From assembly GCA_937872225.1 (NCBI GenBank), contig CALMRZ010000075.1, positions 1-36,239 on the forward strand: a stretch of DNA of 36,239 nt, in the 5' to 3' direction. Each line of letters opens with the position of its first letter. Position 1 is the stretch's first letter. The notes under the pieces were generated by a model. That model worked only from the letters and a program-made list of their open reading frames with translations. It ran no database searches and was not told the origin of the DNA. The DNA is from an uncultured Spirochaetota bacterium. Lineage in GTDB: Bacteria; Spirochaetota; UBA4802; UBA5550. The translations under genes and the position numbers were made by a program. Shown piece after piece: positions 16,294 to 25,462 of the stretch.

Positions 16294-18372
16294 ATGCTGA
16301 AGGACGCTAATTTCCTGCTGGAGCTGGGCACCGAGGAAATACCCGCCGGGTATATCCCGCCCGCCATCGAGGCCGTGAAAAAGGTATTCGTCGAGAACCT
16401 TGGCGGGAACCGCATCAATTTCGATTCCATTGAGGTCTACGCAACGCCCCGGCGGATCGCGGTCATCATATCGAAACTCGCGGCGTCGCAGCGCGAGGAG
16501 GAGGTGGAGCTGAAGGGGCCCTCGGTGAAGGCGGCCTATGACCCGGAGGGGAAGCCCACGAAGGCCCTCGAGGGGTTTATCAAGGGAAACGGCATCAGCG
16601 CGGCCGATGTGTTCACCCGGGAATCGGACAAGGGCTCCTACGTGTTTGCGAAGAAAAAGCTGGAAGCGAAAAAAACCGAGTCCCTGCTTCCGGCGATTAT
16701 AACCCAGATCGTCGGCGCGATCCCTTTTCCCAAGCGGATGCGGTGGAGCGACAAGACCGTGACCTTTCCCCGGCCCATCCGCTATTTCGTGATACTTTTC
16801 GACAACAGGGTCATTCCGTTCGAGATAGACGGCATCGCTTCGTCGAACATGACCCGGGGCCATTACATACAGAACAATCGGATGGTCGAGATCGGGGACA
16901 TCGGCTCCTATGATGATATTTTGAAGATGAACGGCGTTATCGTGGACCAGGCCGAGCGGAAGGAGATGATCCGGAAAGACCTCGCCGCAGCCGCGAAGCA
17001 GGCCGGCGGGAAGCTTCTCGATGACGAGGATCTCCTTGATGCCGTGACCTACCTGGTGGAGCGTCCCTATATATGCGAGTGCCGCTTCGACCGCCAGTTT
17101 CTGGCGCTGCCCGACATCGTGCTCATAGCGGAGATGCGGGAGCACCAGAAGTATTTTTCCGTCGTTGACGGCGGCGGGAAGCTGACCGACGCCTTCCTGG
17201 TCGTGTCCAACAACCCGCCGACGGCGAACGTCAGGGCGGGGAACGAGCGCGTCATATCAGCGCGGTTCAATGACGCGCGCTTTTTCTACAGCGAGGATCG
17301 TAAGATGAAGCTCGGTGACCGCGTCGAATCCCTGAAGACCGTCCTCTTTCACAAGGAGCTGGGGTCCATATACGACAAGGTGGCGAGGATGCACGCCATC
17401 GCGGCCTATATTGGGGAGCGGCTCGGGCTGGATGCCGCGCAGCGGGACCGGATCGCCCGCGCCGTCGACCTGTGCAAGACCGACCTGATGACGGCGGTCG
17501 TGTTCGAATTTCCTTCCCTGCAGGGGCATATCGGAAAGATCTACGCCCTGGAGGACGGCGAGGCGCAGGACGTGGCTGACGCCATCGAGGACCATTACAA
17601 GCCGCGCTTCAGCGGCGAGGCGCAGCCGACGGGCATGACCTCCATCGTCCTTTCCCTGGCGGAGAAGATCGATAATATCTTCGGCTCCTTTTCCGTCGGG
17701 AACATACCGAAGGGATCGGCCGACCCTTACGCCCTGCGGCGCCAGTCCAACGCGATCGTCGAGCTCCTCATCAGGAACGAGATAAACCTGGAGCTGAAAG
17801 ACTTGCTGGATTCAGTGGCGGGCAATTACCGCGGAGGGAAGGAACTGGCGGGCAAGATCGTCGAGTTTGTCGCTGTCCGCGCGAAGACCATATATGCAGA
17901 AAGCGGCCTGTCCCACGACGAGATCGACGCGTGCCTGTCGACCGGCGCGAGCGATTACCTGGAGCTCTACCGGCGGGCGAAGAGCGTCAACCAGTTCCGC
18001 AAGAACGAAAATTTCTCCCGGATGCTCCTCAGTTTCAAGCGGATGAACAACATTGTGTCGGCCTTCAGGAAGGAGAACGCCGCCTATGCGCTTTCCCTGG
18101 ACCCGTCCCTCTTTCAGTGCGACGAGGAAAGGGACCTCCACCGGTTTTTCGATTCCCGGGCCGAAGCCATCGACGCGCGCATCGCGTCGAGCAGCTATAT
18201 CGAGCTCTTCGAGCTTCTGATCGAGGGCAAACCGATCATAGACCGTTTCTTCGACAAGGTGCTGGTCATGGACAGGGACGTGAAGCTCAGGGACAACAGG
18301 CTTGCCGTGCTGGAAAACATTTTGAAGCATTTTACGACTCTCATGGATTTTTCGAGAATAGAAGACCGGTGA
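16294..18372 (+). CDS. glyS: Glycyl-tRNA synthetase beta subunit
   Basis: Beta subunit of the bacterial alpha2-beta2 (or fused) GlyRS, needed for tRNA-Gly binding and aminoacylation. The 692-residue protein opens with FLLELGTEEIPAGYIPPAIE, the family hallmark, followed by YATPRRIAVII, the B3/4-like middle, MREHQKYFSVVD, FNDARFFYSEDRK, KLGSIYDK-type FHKELGSIYDK, and an HD-domain-like stretch FEFPSLQGHIGKIYAL. The anticodon-binding C-terminal region contains GSADPYALRRQSNAIVELL and VMVMDRD-type KVLVMDRDVKLRDNRLAVL. ATG 16294 is chosen because GGAG lies 8 bases upstream; a GTG at 16285 is less likely. The catalytic alpha subunit gene glyQ, usually immediately upstream, is not in the window. Confidence 0.96.
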   Translation: MLKDANFLLELGTEEIPAGYIPPAIEAVKKVFVENLGGNRINFDSIEVYATPRRIAVIISKLAASQREEEVELKGPSVKAAYDPEGKPTKALEGFIKGNGISAADVFTRESDKGSYVFAKKKLEAKKTESLLPAIITQIVGAIPFPKRMRWSDKTVTFPRPIRYFVILFDNRVIPFEIDGIASSNMTRGHYIQNNRMVEIGDIGSYDDILKMNGVIVDQAERKEMIRKDLAAAAKQAGGKLLDDEDLLDAVTYLVERPYICECRFDRQFLALPDIVLIAEMREHQKYFSVVDGGGKLTDAFLVVSNNPPTANVRAGNERVISARFNDARFFYSEDRKMKLGDRVESLKTVLFHKELGSIYDKVARMHAIAAYIGERLGLDAAQRDRIARAVDLCKTDLMTAVVFEFPSLQGHIGKIYALEDGEAQDVADAIEDHYKPRFSGEAQPTGMTSIVLSLAEKIDNIFGSFSVGNIPKGSADPYALRRQSNAIVELLIRNEINLELKDLLDSVAGNYRGGKELAGKIVEFVAVRAKTIYAESGLSHDEIDACLSTGASDYLELYRRAKSVNQFRKNENFSRMLLSFKRMNNIVSAFRKENAAYALSLDPSLFQCDEERDLHRFFDSRAEAIDARIASSSYIELFELLIEGKPIIDRFFDKVLVMDRDVKLRDNRLAVLENILKHFTTLMDFSRIEDR

Positions 18373-18456
18373 CGGCGCATATTCCCGGGACTCCGCAGAA
18401 ACAACAGAAAACCAGACCAGGGCCCCCGCGGCGCATCTCCGGTGCAGGTGTGAACC

Positions 18457-19134
18457 ATGTTTGATACTGACGCGAAAAAGACCGTTTTTACGTATATTAA
18501 GGCATTCCTCTATCTGGTACGTTCGTATTTATACTACCAGCTCTCTTTCAAAAGAAAGTTCGCCCATATCGCCGCCGTGCCCAACGTGTGGGGAATCTGG
18601 AACGTCGTCGTCTTCGGCCCCAATATCAGTCTCGGCAAGGGGGTGGTCATCGTCGCCGGGAACGGCTACCGGACCAATCTTTCCACGATTAAGCTCGGGG
18701 ACATCGAGGGAAGCATCACCATCGGTGACAACGTTCTGGTCATGAACGGCGTGCGCGTCAGCTCGGCGTCCTCCATCACCATCGGCGACGGGTGCATGCT
18801 GGGAAACTTCTGCTACCTGTCCGATTCCGACTGGCACGATATTCATGACCGCACCTGCATGCCCGGGGGGAGCGCCCCCATCGTGCTGGAGCGGGGCGCG
18901 TGGATAGGCGACTCCGCCATCGTGCTGAAGGGGGTCCGCGTCGGCGAAAACTCCATCGTCGGCGCGGGGGCGGTGGTGACCAAGGACGTGCCCCCCAACG
19001 TCATCGTCGCCGGCAACCCGGCCCGGGTGGTGAAGCATCTCGACCCGGACAAGGTCATACTCCATGGCGAGTGGGAGCGGAAAAAGCAGATGCGGCAGCC
19101 GCCGATCACCGTGCGGCGCGAGGCCCGGCGATGA
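18457..19134 (+). CDS. Hexapeptide-repeat acyltransferase (LbH, WbbJ/LacA type)
   Basis: Predicted O- or N-acyltransferase of the left-handed beta-helix class, acting on a sugar or lipid-linked sugar with acetyl- or acyl-CoA. The 225-residue protein has many [LIV]-G-x4 hexapeptides (ISLGKGVVIVAG, ITIGDNVLVMNGVRVSS, ITIGDGCMLGNFCYL) and the C-terminal signature WIGDSAIVLKGVRVGENSIVGAGAVVTKDVPPNVIVAGNPA, cited here in shortened sense. A catalytic His is likely in SDWHDIHD. The stop overlaps the next start as ATGA at 19131-19134, so it is coupled to the glycosyltransferase. Together they suggest a small surface-glycan or glycolipid step. Confidence 0.9.
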   Translation: MFDTDAKKTVFTYIKAFLYLVRSYLYYQLSFKRKFAHIAAVPNVWGIWNVVVFGPNISLGKGVVIVAGNGYRTNLSTIKLGDIEGSITIGDNVLVMNGVRVSSASSITIGDGCMLGNFCYLSDSDWHDIHDRTCMPGGSAPIVLERGAWIGDSAIVLKGVRVGENSIVGAGAVVTKDVPPNVIVAGNPARVVKHLDPDKVILHGEWERKKQMRQPPITVRREARR

Positions 19135-20369
19135 ACGCGGGCCGCCCCCTGAAGATATGCCTCCTCTGCTACCGGGGGAATCCCTATTCGGGGGGGCAGG
19201 GCATCTATCTCAAGTACATAGCGGACGAAATGGTGCGCCAGGGCCACGAGGTCCACGCCATCGTGGGGCCGCCCTATCCCTTCCCGATGAAGGGCGTCGT
19301 CCTCCACACGATCCACAACAACCAGTATTTCATTCGCAAGAAATTTGATATCATAGAGCCGGATGATCCTTTCGCGATTCTCCGGCCCGTCAATTTTTAC
19401 GAATACCTGGCCACCCGCACCGGCGCCTTTTCGGAGATCAGCACCTTCGGGTGGCGCGCCTACCTGCTCCTGCGAAAGCTCCACGAGGAGCACGGCTTTG
19501 ACGTGATCCACGACAACCAGTCGGTGGGCTACGGACTCCTCATGATGAAGTATTTCGGGATCCCGGTGATCGCCACCATCCACCATCCACTGTCGATCGA
19601 CCTGGTGAACGTGCTGGAGCGCACCCAGAAGTTCAAGAACAAGGCGAAGACCGTTATGTTCTATCCCACCCTGATGCAGTCGATCGTGGCCAGGCGCCTG
19701 GACCACATCATCACCGTGTCGGAAGACTCAAAAAAAATGATCCGCCGTGATTTCGGCGTGCCCTTGGAAAAACAGACCGTGGTGTACAACGGCATCGACC
19801 GGAGCGTGTTCCGGCCGCTGCCCGGAGTGAAGAAGAAAAAAGGGAACATCATCTTCGTGGGCAACGTGGAGGACGGCAAGAAGGGCTTTGCCTACCTCCT
19901 GAAGGCCATGCCGCGCATCGACCGGCGGGTTACCGTGACCGCCGTTGAGGGCGGCGCGCCCCATCACAAGGTCACGGACCGGCTCATGGAGAAGTTCGGC
20001 CTGGAGGGCCGCGTCCGGTTCACAGGCAAGACAACCACCGAGGACCTGGTGCGCCTCTACAGCGAATCGGAACTGGCCATCGTGCCTTCAGTGTACGAGG
20101 GCTTCGGCCTGCCCGCGGCCGAGGCCATGGCCTGCGGCGTGCCGGTCGTGTCCAGCGACGGCGGGGCGCTGCCCGAGGTGGTGGGCGACGCCGGCGTGGT
20201 GGTCCCGGCGCGCGACGAGTCCGCCCTGGCGGACGCGGTCAACGCCCTCATCGCTGACCCGAGGAGGATGCACGTCCTGGGGGAAGCCGGCATTGAACGG
20301 GTGAAAAAACACTTCAACTGGGAAAAGGCCGTTCACGAAATCGTGGCAGTGTACCGGCACTTCCTGTAG
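19131..20369 (+). CDS. GT4-family glycosyltransferase
   Basis: Retaining GT-B glycosyltransferase, likely using a nucleotide-sugar donor to build a glycolipid or surface polysaccharide. The true start is the ATG at 19131 that overlaps the acyltransferase stop; the frame stays open further upstream only as a shadow. The 412-residue protein shows the N-terminal glycine-rich donor/acceptor loop (CYRGNPYSGGQGIYLKYIA), the central link VYNGIDRSVFRPLPG, and the C-terminal E-x7-E motif region YEGFGLPAAEAMACGVPVVS with GALPEVVGDAGVVVPARD. No transmembrane segment is seen, so it should act at the cytoplasmic face. The acceptor is unknown. Confidence 0.93.
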   Translation: MNAGRPLKICLLCYRGNPYSGGQGIYLKYIADEMVRQGHEVHAIVGPPYPFPMKGVVLHTIHNNQYFIRKKFDIIEPDDPFAILRPVNFYEYLATRTGAFSEISTFGWRAYLLLRKLHEEHGFDVIHDNQSVGYGLLMMKYFGIPVIATIHHPLSIDLVNVLERTQKFKNKAKTVMFYPTLMQSIVARRLDHIITVSEDSKKMIRRDFGVPLEKQTVVYNGIDRSVFRPLPGVKKKKGNIIFVGNVEDGKKGFAYLLKAMPRIDRRVTVTAVEGGAPHHKVTDRLMEKFGLEGRVRFTGKTTTEDLVRLYSESELAIVPSVYEGFGLPAAEAMACGVPVVSSDGGALPEVVGDAGVVVPARDESALADAVNALIADPRRMHVLGEAGIERVKKHFNWEKAVHEIVAVYRHFL

Positions 20370-20416
20370 ACCCTCCGTCGCGCTACCAAGTTATTTGCCG
20401 CGGTAATTACTTCATC

Positions 20417-20443
20417 TTGACAGAATGATCTTCCTTTGATAAT
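20417..20443 (+). promoter_or_regulatory. Candidate sigma-70-type promoter of the chemoreceptor gene
   Basis: TTGACA (20417-20422) is a perfect -35 box and GATAAT (20438-20443) matches five of six -10 bases, with a short 15-base spacer. The region is AT-richer than its surroundings and lies 74 bases before the chemoreceptor ATG. The spacer is two bases shorter than optimal, so activity is uncertain. Confidence 0.45.
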
Positions 20444-20516
20444 GTTCCTATAAGATTCGTTGATTATGGTCAGGCGCGGCATCTGAAATCATGCATCATA
20501 CCCATGGAGGTGTCTT

Positions 20517-22091
20517 ATGAATATTGGAATCGATTCCGTCCTGAGCAGGTATGACGCAAAATCGTATGACCTTCGCGGGAGGGTGCAGGCGATCTGGTAT
20601 TTTTTTATGATAATCCTGCCGATACTTCTCGTTTTTTTAATTATAATGAATGTCCTCCTGCAGCGCGGCCTGTTCCAGGCGCTGAACATTATTATTGTCG
20701 GAATATTCGTGATACTTCTGGTCAGCATGGCCCTCATCGCCCGGGGTTATTATAACACCGCGGTAACGATCATGGCATTCGGCGTGCTGGGCAGCCTTAT
20801 ATTCAACGTCTTCGGGACAGAAGCCTCGGGATCGGCCCAACGCTTCCTTGTCAGTGAATTTTCCTTCATGATGCCCGTCATGTTTTCCCTGCTCTTCTGT
20901 AAAAGATGGGTTCTCGTTGCCGTGTCGGCAATCGCGGAAGCGGCAATACTTTATACGGTTCTTTCATCCCCGATCGTTGACCCGGGCGTTAAATATGTCG
21001 TTACCGCCTCGATGAGCGTCACACTCCTTATTACATTCGTCATTGCCCTGTTGATGACCAATATCACCGAGACCGCGAAGCGACTGAAGTTTGAGGACGC
21101 GAAGCGTCAGGAGCTGGCCCAGCGAGAAGTAAATGAAAAGCTGATGGAGTCGATGCGGAGCGTGTCGGCGCGCCTGGACGATTCGTCCCGGGACCTGTCG
21201 GGTGACGCGCTGCATTTCGCCGAGAACATCCAGGGCCAGGCCTCGTCGATCGAGGAGATCACCGCCACGATGGAGCAGATTTCATCGGGGGCCGAGGAGG
21301 TAAGCGAGAGCGCCCGGTGCCAGTCCGAATTTATGGACGCCCTCATGAAGAGGATGAACGACCTGATGGGGCTGGCGCGGGACATGGAGGCCCGCATAGC
21401 CGCCACGCTCAAGAGGACGGACGCGATAGCCGCGACGGCCCGCGCCGGCGAGGGCTATATCGGCCGCATGGACGCCAGCATGAGCGAGATCGGGTCAACG
21501 TCGAAGGAGATGACGGGGATACTGGGCATCATAAACGACATATCGGACCGCATCAACCTCCTGTCCCTGAACGCCGCCATCGAAGCTGCGCGGGCGGGAG
21601 AGTACGGGCGGGGTTTCGCAGTGGTAGCAGATGAGATCTCCAAGCTCGCGGACCAGACCTCGTCGAGCGTCAAGGAAATTTCCGCGCTTATCGCCAAAAG
21701 CGAAAACGAAATCGGCAAGGGAGCCGCCGCGGTGCAGGACACGGTGAAGATAATGCGCGAAATACTGGCAGGGGTGGAGGAATCAAACCGGATGATGGAG
21801 GCGGTCAATGCCGCCATGGACACGTCTATCGATAACACCGGAGAGGCGCACAACGCCGTCATGACGGTCAAAGAGCGCTCGGAGGAGATCACAACGGCCT
21901 CGTCGGAGCAGAAGACCGCCGCCCTCGAGGTGATGAACACCATCACGGACATCAACCATCTGTCGCAGACCAACGCGGCCAGGGCCGAGGACATCACGGG
22001 GCATTCCCGTGACATCGCGGCCATGGCAAAGGACCTTAGGGAAAAGATAACATTCCTCAAAGAGGAGGCTCCGGTCGGTGCTATGAAATGA
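20517..22091 (+). CDS. Methyl-accepting chemotaxis protein with six-helix membrane domain
   Basis: Chemoreceptor that should control CheA kinase activity. The first 185 residues form about six transmembrane helices (about 27-49, 54-74, 81-100, 112-130, 132-150, 158-183) with only short loops, so there is no periplasmic sensor domain; sensing may be within the membrane or of membrane state. Residues 200-510 are the coiled-coil signalling domain, with the tip [20 protein letters not shown] followed by [20 protein letters not shown]. The ATG has a strong GGAGGTG ribosome site. No che genes are nearby, so it is an orphan receptor. A HisKA_2 kinase follows 263 bases downstream. Confidence 0.94.
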   Translation: MNIGIDSVLSRYDAKSYDLRGRVQAIWYFFMIILPILLVFLIIMNVLLQRGLFQALNIIIVGIFVILLVSMALIARGYYNTAVTIMAFGVLGSLIFNVFGTEASGSAQRFLVSEFSFMMPVMFSLLFCKRWVLVAVSAIAEAAILYTVLSSPIVDPGVKYVVTASMSVTLLITFVIALLMTNITETAKRLKFEDAKRQELAQREVNEKLMESMRSVSARLDDSSRDLSGDALHFAENIQGQASSIEEITATMEQISSGAEEVSESARCQSEFMDALMKRMNDLMGLARDMEARIAATLKRTDAIAATARAGEGYIGRMDASMSEIGSTSKEMTGILGIINDISDRINLLSLNAAIEAARAGEYGRGFAVVADEISKLADQTSSSVKEISALIAKSENEIGKGAAAVQDTVKIMREILAGVEESNRMMEAVNAAMDTSIDNTGEAHNAVMTVKERSEEITTASSEQKTAALEVMNTITDINHLSQTNAARAEDITGHSRDIAAMAKDLREKITFLKEEAPVGAMK

Positions 22092-22354
22092 TGAAATGGT
22101 AAATGGCTCCACCCGCAAATTGTCATCATTAGGAAGGCTGGGACTGCAATAATGATATTTTGCTAAATTTATGAAAGGGAATTTCCTGACAAAATCACCA
22201 GAAAAATCCACTAAAAAGAAACAATGTTTTTAATTATAGGGCACTCAGGTATTTTTTTGTAATATTAATAATAAATGAGGCAGAATATAAAAACTATTCA
22301 ATGTATTATTAATGCTAATAATTCCGGTTCCTAAAATGAAAGAAACGGATAATT

Positions 22355-25090
22355 ATGACTGATTTCTTTGTAGTGAACACTGACTATATCACTTTTTTCA
22401 GCGGTGTCAGTTTTATCATACTGGCCACCATGGCATTACCCCTTGTACGCAGAAAAGAAGAAATACTGCCATGGATTTATGGCGTTGTTTTCAGCCTGGT
22501 ATATGGCATCGCCCTATGGCTCGAAGTTATCGCCATGGGATTGAACGAAAGCGTGGCGTTTAAAATTGGAAGGATAATCCTCTACATCATAAGTTTTTCA
22601 GCCCTGCTTGAATTCTGCCGCGCCGCAACTGCCATGCTCAACCCGAAGATCCCCGGCAGGTGGATCCATGCGCCATTCCTGGCCCTTGCGCTGTCCGGCG
22701 GGATTTCCGGCATCGAGGGATTGAACGCCTCGGTTCGCTATTTCATAGGGCTGCCGGGAGTTTTATGGACCGTTTGGGTCCTATGGCGATACCGGGTCTT
22801 TACACAAAAGAGACGGGTAATCTTAACGGCAGCCATGATACCGGTGGCGTTATTTGCGCTTGTCCTGGCCGTGGTACCGCCCCCGGCGCCCTTTCCTCCG
22901 GCATCGGTGCTCAATGAAGGATCATTCATGTCCATGACCGGCTTTCCTATTCAGCTGGTCCTGGGTATAATAGCGATTACAGCATCCTTTGTGGCCTGGC
23001 GATATGGCCGGGCCCTGCAGCCGAAACTGTCACTGGCGGCAAAAAGGATCCGCATAATCCGCGAAATAACACTGATCCTGCTGCTCATTATCGTGATTTT
23101 TGCCGGGTGGGGCATCACTGATTATTCGGGAAAGAATAGCGAAGATAAAGAGCGTAAAAATATCGCCAATTATATAAAGACCGGCGCGGCGGCCATGGAT
23201 CCAGACAGGGTTTCGCGCCTTACCGGCACCGGTGCCGACCTGGCAAGCCCCGACTACCGGCGCCTTAAGGAGCAGCTGACGGGGATGAAAAAGGCCGTGA
23301 AGGAGATCCGCTTTTATTACCTGATGCGCATGGTGAATGACAGGGCCATATTCCTGGTCGATTCCGAACCGGAGAATTCCCCTGATTATTCGCCGCCGGG
23401 CCAGGTGTACGAGGAACTTTCAGAGGAGGCCAGGGTGGGTTTCACAGCCAGGGAACCGCATATCATGAACCCGGAAAAGGACCGGTGGGGGACCTGGATA
23501 TCCGCATCACTGCCGGTGATCACCAACGATGGACGCAATGTCGGTCTCCTTGGCTTTGATATCGAGGCATCGAAATGGAAACAGATGATAGCCAGGGAGC
23601 GCCTGCGGACGATCCTTGTAGTGATGTTTTTTTCCTGTATGGTGTTGCTATCGTACTCGGCGCAGCGCAGGACCCGGGACGCGCGGGAATTGATTGAAGC
23701 GGTTGCGGACGAACAGTCGTTGCTCCTGAATACCATCAACATCCAGATCTGGTACCTGTCCGATCCGGAAACCTACGGCATGGTGAACGAGGCCCACGCC
23801 GCATTTCTGGGGCGCACGGTCGACGAAGTGAATTATCGGCAGCTGAAAGGATTCCTGCCTGAGGATGAGACCCAGAAGCGCATCGAGAGCAACCGGCAGG
23901 TTTTTTCCACCGGGAAGCGTACAGAGTTTGAATCGTGGTTCACGAACGGGGAAGGGGAATTGCGATATATAAGGGTCGTCAAGACACCGAAGCTTGATTC
24001 CCGGGGCAACGTGGAATACCTGGTATGCGCGGCTGAGGACGTTACCGACCGCAAGTTCATCGAGGCGGAGCTCATGGTGAGCGAAGAGCGGTACCGGCTT
24101 ATCGCACAGAACTCCACAGACGTTATCTGGACCATGTCACTTGACGGCCATTTCCAATACGTGAGCCCCTCGGTGACGGAGCTTTCCGGTTTTACGCCGG
24201 ATGAGGTCAAGAATATCCCCCTGAATGAATATATCCTTCCGGAATACATTCCAGCCGTCATGGGGGAACTGGCAAAGGAATTGGGGAAATCCCCTGAGGA
24301 GCGTATCCGCACCAAGACACTTGAGATCAAGCAATATGCCAAGGACGGCTCTATAATCGATATAGAGGTCAGCACTGCCTGGATATACGACGAAAAGGGC
24401 GAGCCCGTCGGCATCCAGGGGGCCACCAGGGACATCCGCAAGAGGAAGAAGGCAGAGGAGGAACTGGCCAAATCGCTGGAGGAAAAAAGCGCACTGCTGC
24501 GCGAGCTCCAGCACCGCGTGAAAAACAGCTTCACGATGATGGTGGGGCTTGTCGATCTCGAATCGCACCGCATTGTTGGTCCCGCGACTCAAAAGGTCCT
24601 CGAACAGCTCCGGGACCGGATGATGTCCTTGTCAAACCTGTATGATCTCCTGTATCGCTCGGAAGAGGTGAGGGACGTCCGGCTCGATCAGTACCTGGGC
24701 CAGATCTGCCGGTCGATATTTGAATCGTATATTTCCGATAGCGAGGGGATCACGCTGAACATGCAGATGGAGGAGGTGCGGACCAAGGTGAAATCGGCCA
24801 TTCCCCTTGGGCTTGCCGCGAACGAGATCCTGACCAATGCCGTGAAGTACGCTTTCCCCGACGGCAGGCCGGGAACGATATCCGTTACGCTTCAGCCCGC
24901 GGCCGACTCGCTGGTCCTCGAGATCTCGGACAACGGCAAGGGTTTGCCGCCTGATTTCGACGAAACGGCATCGACTGGCATGGGGAGCCGGCTGATACGG
25001 ATGATGATAAAGCAGCTCAAGGGAACTCTGACGGTGACGGGCGAAGGCGGAACGGTGTACCGCATCGAGATCCCGATGGCGAAATCATAA
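22355..25090 (+). CDS. Large membrane sensor histidine kinase, HisKA_2 family
   Basis: 911-residue hybrid of several sensors. About seven to eight transmembrane helices lie in residues 10-253 (7TM-type N-terminus). An extracytoplasmic domain of about 160 residues (254-417, Cache-like) and another helix (about 418-436) follow. Then come two PAS domains (about 450-570, NTINIQIWYLSDPETYGMVN; about 580-700, IAQNSTDVIWTMSLDGHFQY), a HisKA_2 dimerisation domain with phospho-acceptor H720 in LRELQHRVKNSF, and an HATPase domain with N823 in NEILTNAVKYAF, D859 in DNGKGLPP and GMGSRLIRMM. A response regulator gene is not adjacent. The ribosome site is weak (AGAAACGG) and the upstream gap is AT-rich. 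HisKA_2 kinases often act on separate receivers, so the partner is unknown. Confidence 0.93.
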   Translation: MTDFFVVNTDYITFFSGVSFIILATMALPLVRRKEEILPWIYGVVFSLVYGIALWLEVIAMGLNESVAFKIGRIILYIISFSALLEFCRAATAMLNPKIPGRWIHAPFLALALSGGISGIEGLNASVRYFIGLPGVLWTVWVLWRYRVFTQKRRVILTAAMIPVALFALVLAVVPPPAPFPPASVLNEGSFMSMTGFPIQLVLGIIAITASFVAWRYGRALQPKLSLAAKRIRIIREITLILLLIIVIFAGWGITDYSGKNSEDKERKNIANYIKTGAAAMDPDRVSRLTGTGADLASPDYRRLKEQLTGMKKAVKEIRFYYLMRMVNDRAIFLVDSEPENSPDYSPPGQVYEELSEEARVGFTAREPHIMNPEKDRWGTWISASLPVITNDGRNVGLLGFDIEASKWKQMIARERLRTILVVMFFSCMVLLSYSAQRRTRDARELIEAVADEQSLLLNTINIQIWYLSDPETYGMVNEAHAAFLGRTVDEVNYRQLKGFLPEDETQKRIESNRQVFSTGKRTEFESWFTNGEGELRYIRVVKTPKLDSRGNVEYLVCAAEDVTDRKFIEAELMVSEERYRLIAQNSTDVIWTMSLDGHFQYVSPSVTELSGFTPDEVKNIPLNEYILPEYIPAVMGELAKELGKSPEERIRTKTLEIKQYAKDGSIIDIEVSTAWIYDEKGEPVGIQGATRDIRKRKKAEEELAKSLEEKSALLRELQHRVKNSFTMMVGLVDLESHRIVGPATQKVLEQLRDRMMSLSNLYDLLYRSEEVRDVRLDQYLGQICRSIFESYISDSEGITLNMQMEEVRTKVKSAIPLGLAANEILTNAVKYAFPDGRPGTISVTLQPAADSLVLEISDNGKGLPPDFDETASTGMGSRLIRMMIKQLKGTLTVTGEGGTVYRIEIPMAKS

Positions 25091-25104
25091 CTTCCCTGCC
25101 GGGA

Positions 25105-25448
25105 TCATTTTTCCAAATTTGTCCCGCAGCACCGTGCAATGTTCATCTGCTTTTCAGCGTTTGTCTTGATGACCGTCTGGATGAATCGATGAAGTTGAGG
25201 ACACAGGGACAGCGGAGACGGTAGGAGATGATGGTGCCCCGCTTCTCGTTGAGGACCAGGCCGGCGTTCTTCAGCACGCTCAGGTGTTTTGACACGGTAA
25301 AGACGTCGGATCCGACCATTTAGGTCAGCTCATTGACGCACCGCTCCCGCTTGTTGAGCTCCTCCAAAATGAAAAGGCGCGTGGGATGGCCCATGGCCTT
25401 GAGTATGCTTGCCCGCTCCTCGAACTGTGGGTGAAGTTTCTGTTCCAT
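25105..25448 (-). pseudogene. Broken ArsR-family metal/redox regulator
   Basis: The ATG at 25448 follows AAGGAG and opens MEQKLHPQFEERASILKAM, GHPTRLFILEELNKRERCVN, ELT, a typical ArsR winged-helix N-terminus. A TAA at 25320-25322 then interrupts the frame, directly followed by ATG and by GSDVFTVSKHLSVLKNAGL and the RGTIISYRLRCPCVLNFID wing, which are normal ArsR sequence. At about 25184 the frame shifts: continuing in another frame gives IQTVIKTNAEKQM, the expected end. Two independent lesions indicate a pseudogene unless the assembly is wrong. A CPC pair near the C-terminus could have been the metal or thiol sensor. ArsR-like regulators of this type are known beside hgcAB-like and metal-export genes. 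Confidence 0.8.
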
Positions 25449-25462
25449 GTCTCCTTCTCCCG

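Noticed and set aside
18900-19130. Upstream extension of the glycosyltransferase frame
   Set aside because: It overlaps the well-supported acyltransferase. The ATGA overlap at 19131 gives a normal GT4 N-terminus.
22264-22313. Inverted repeat ATTAATAATA / TATTATTAAT before the sensor kinase
   Set aside because: The 10-bp arms are perfect but made only of A and T in a very AT-rich gap, so chance is likely. No operator can be claimed.
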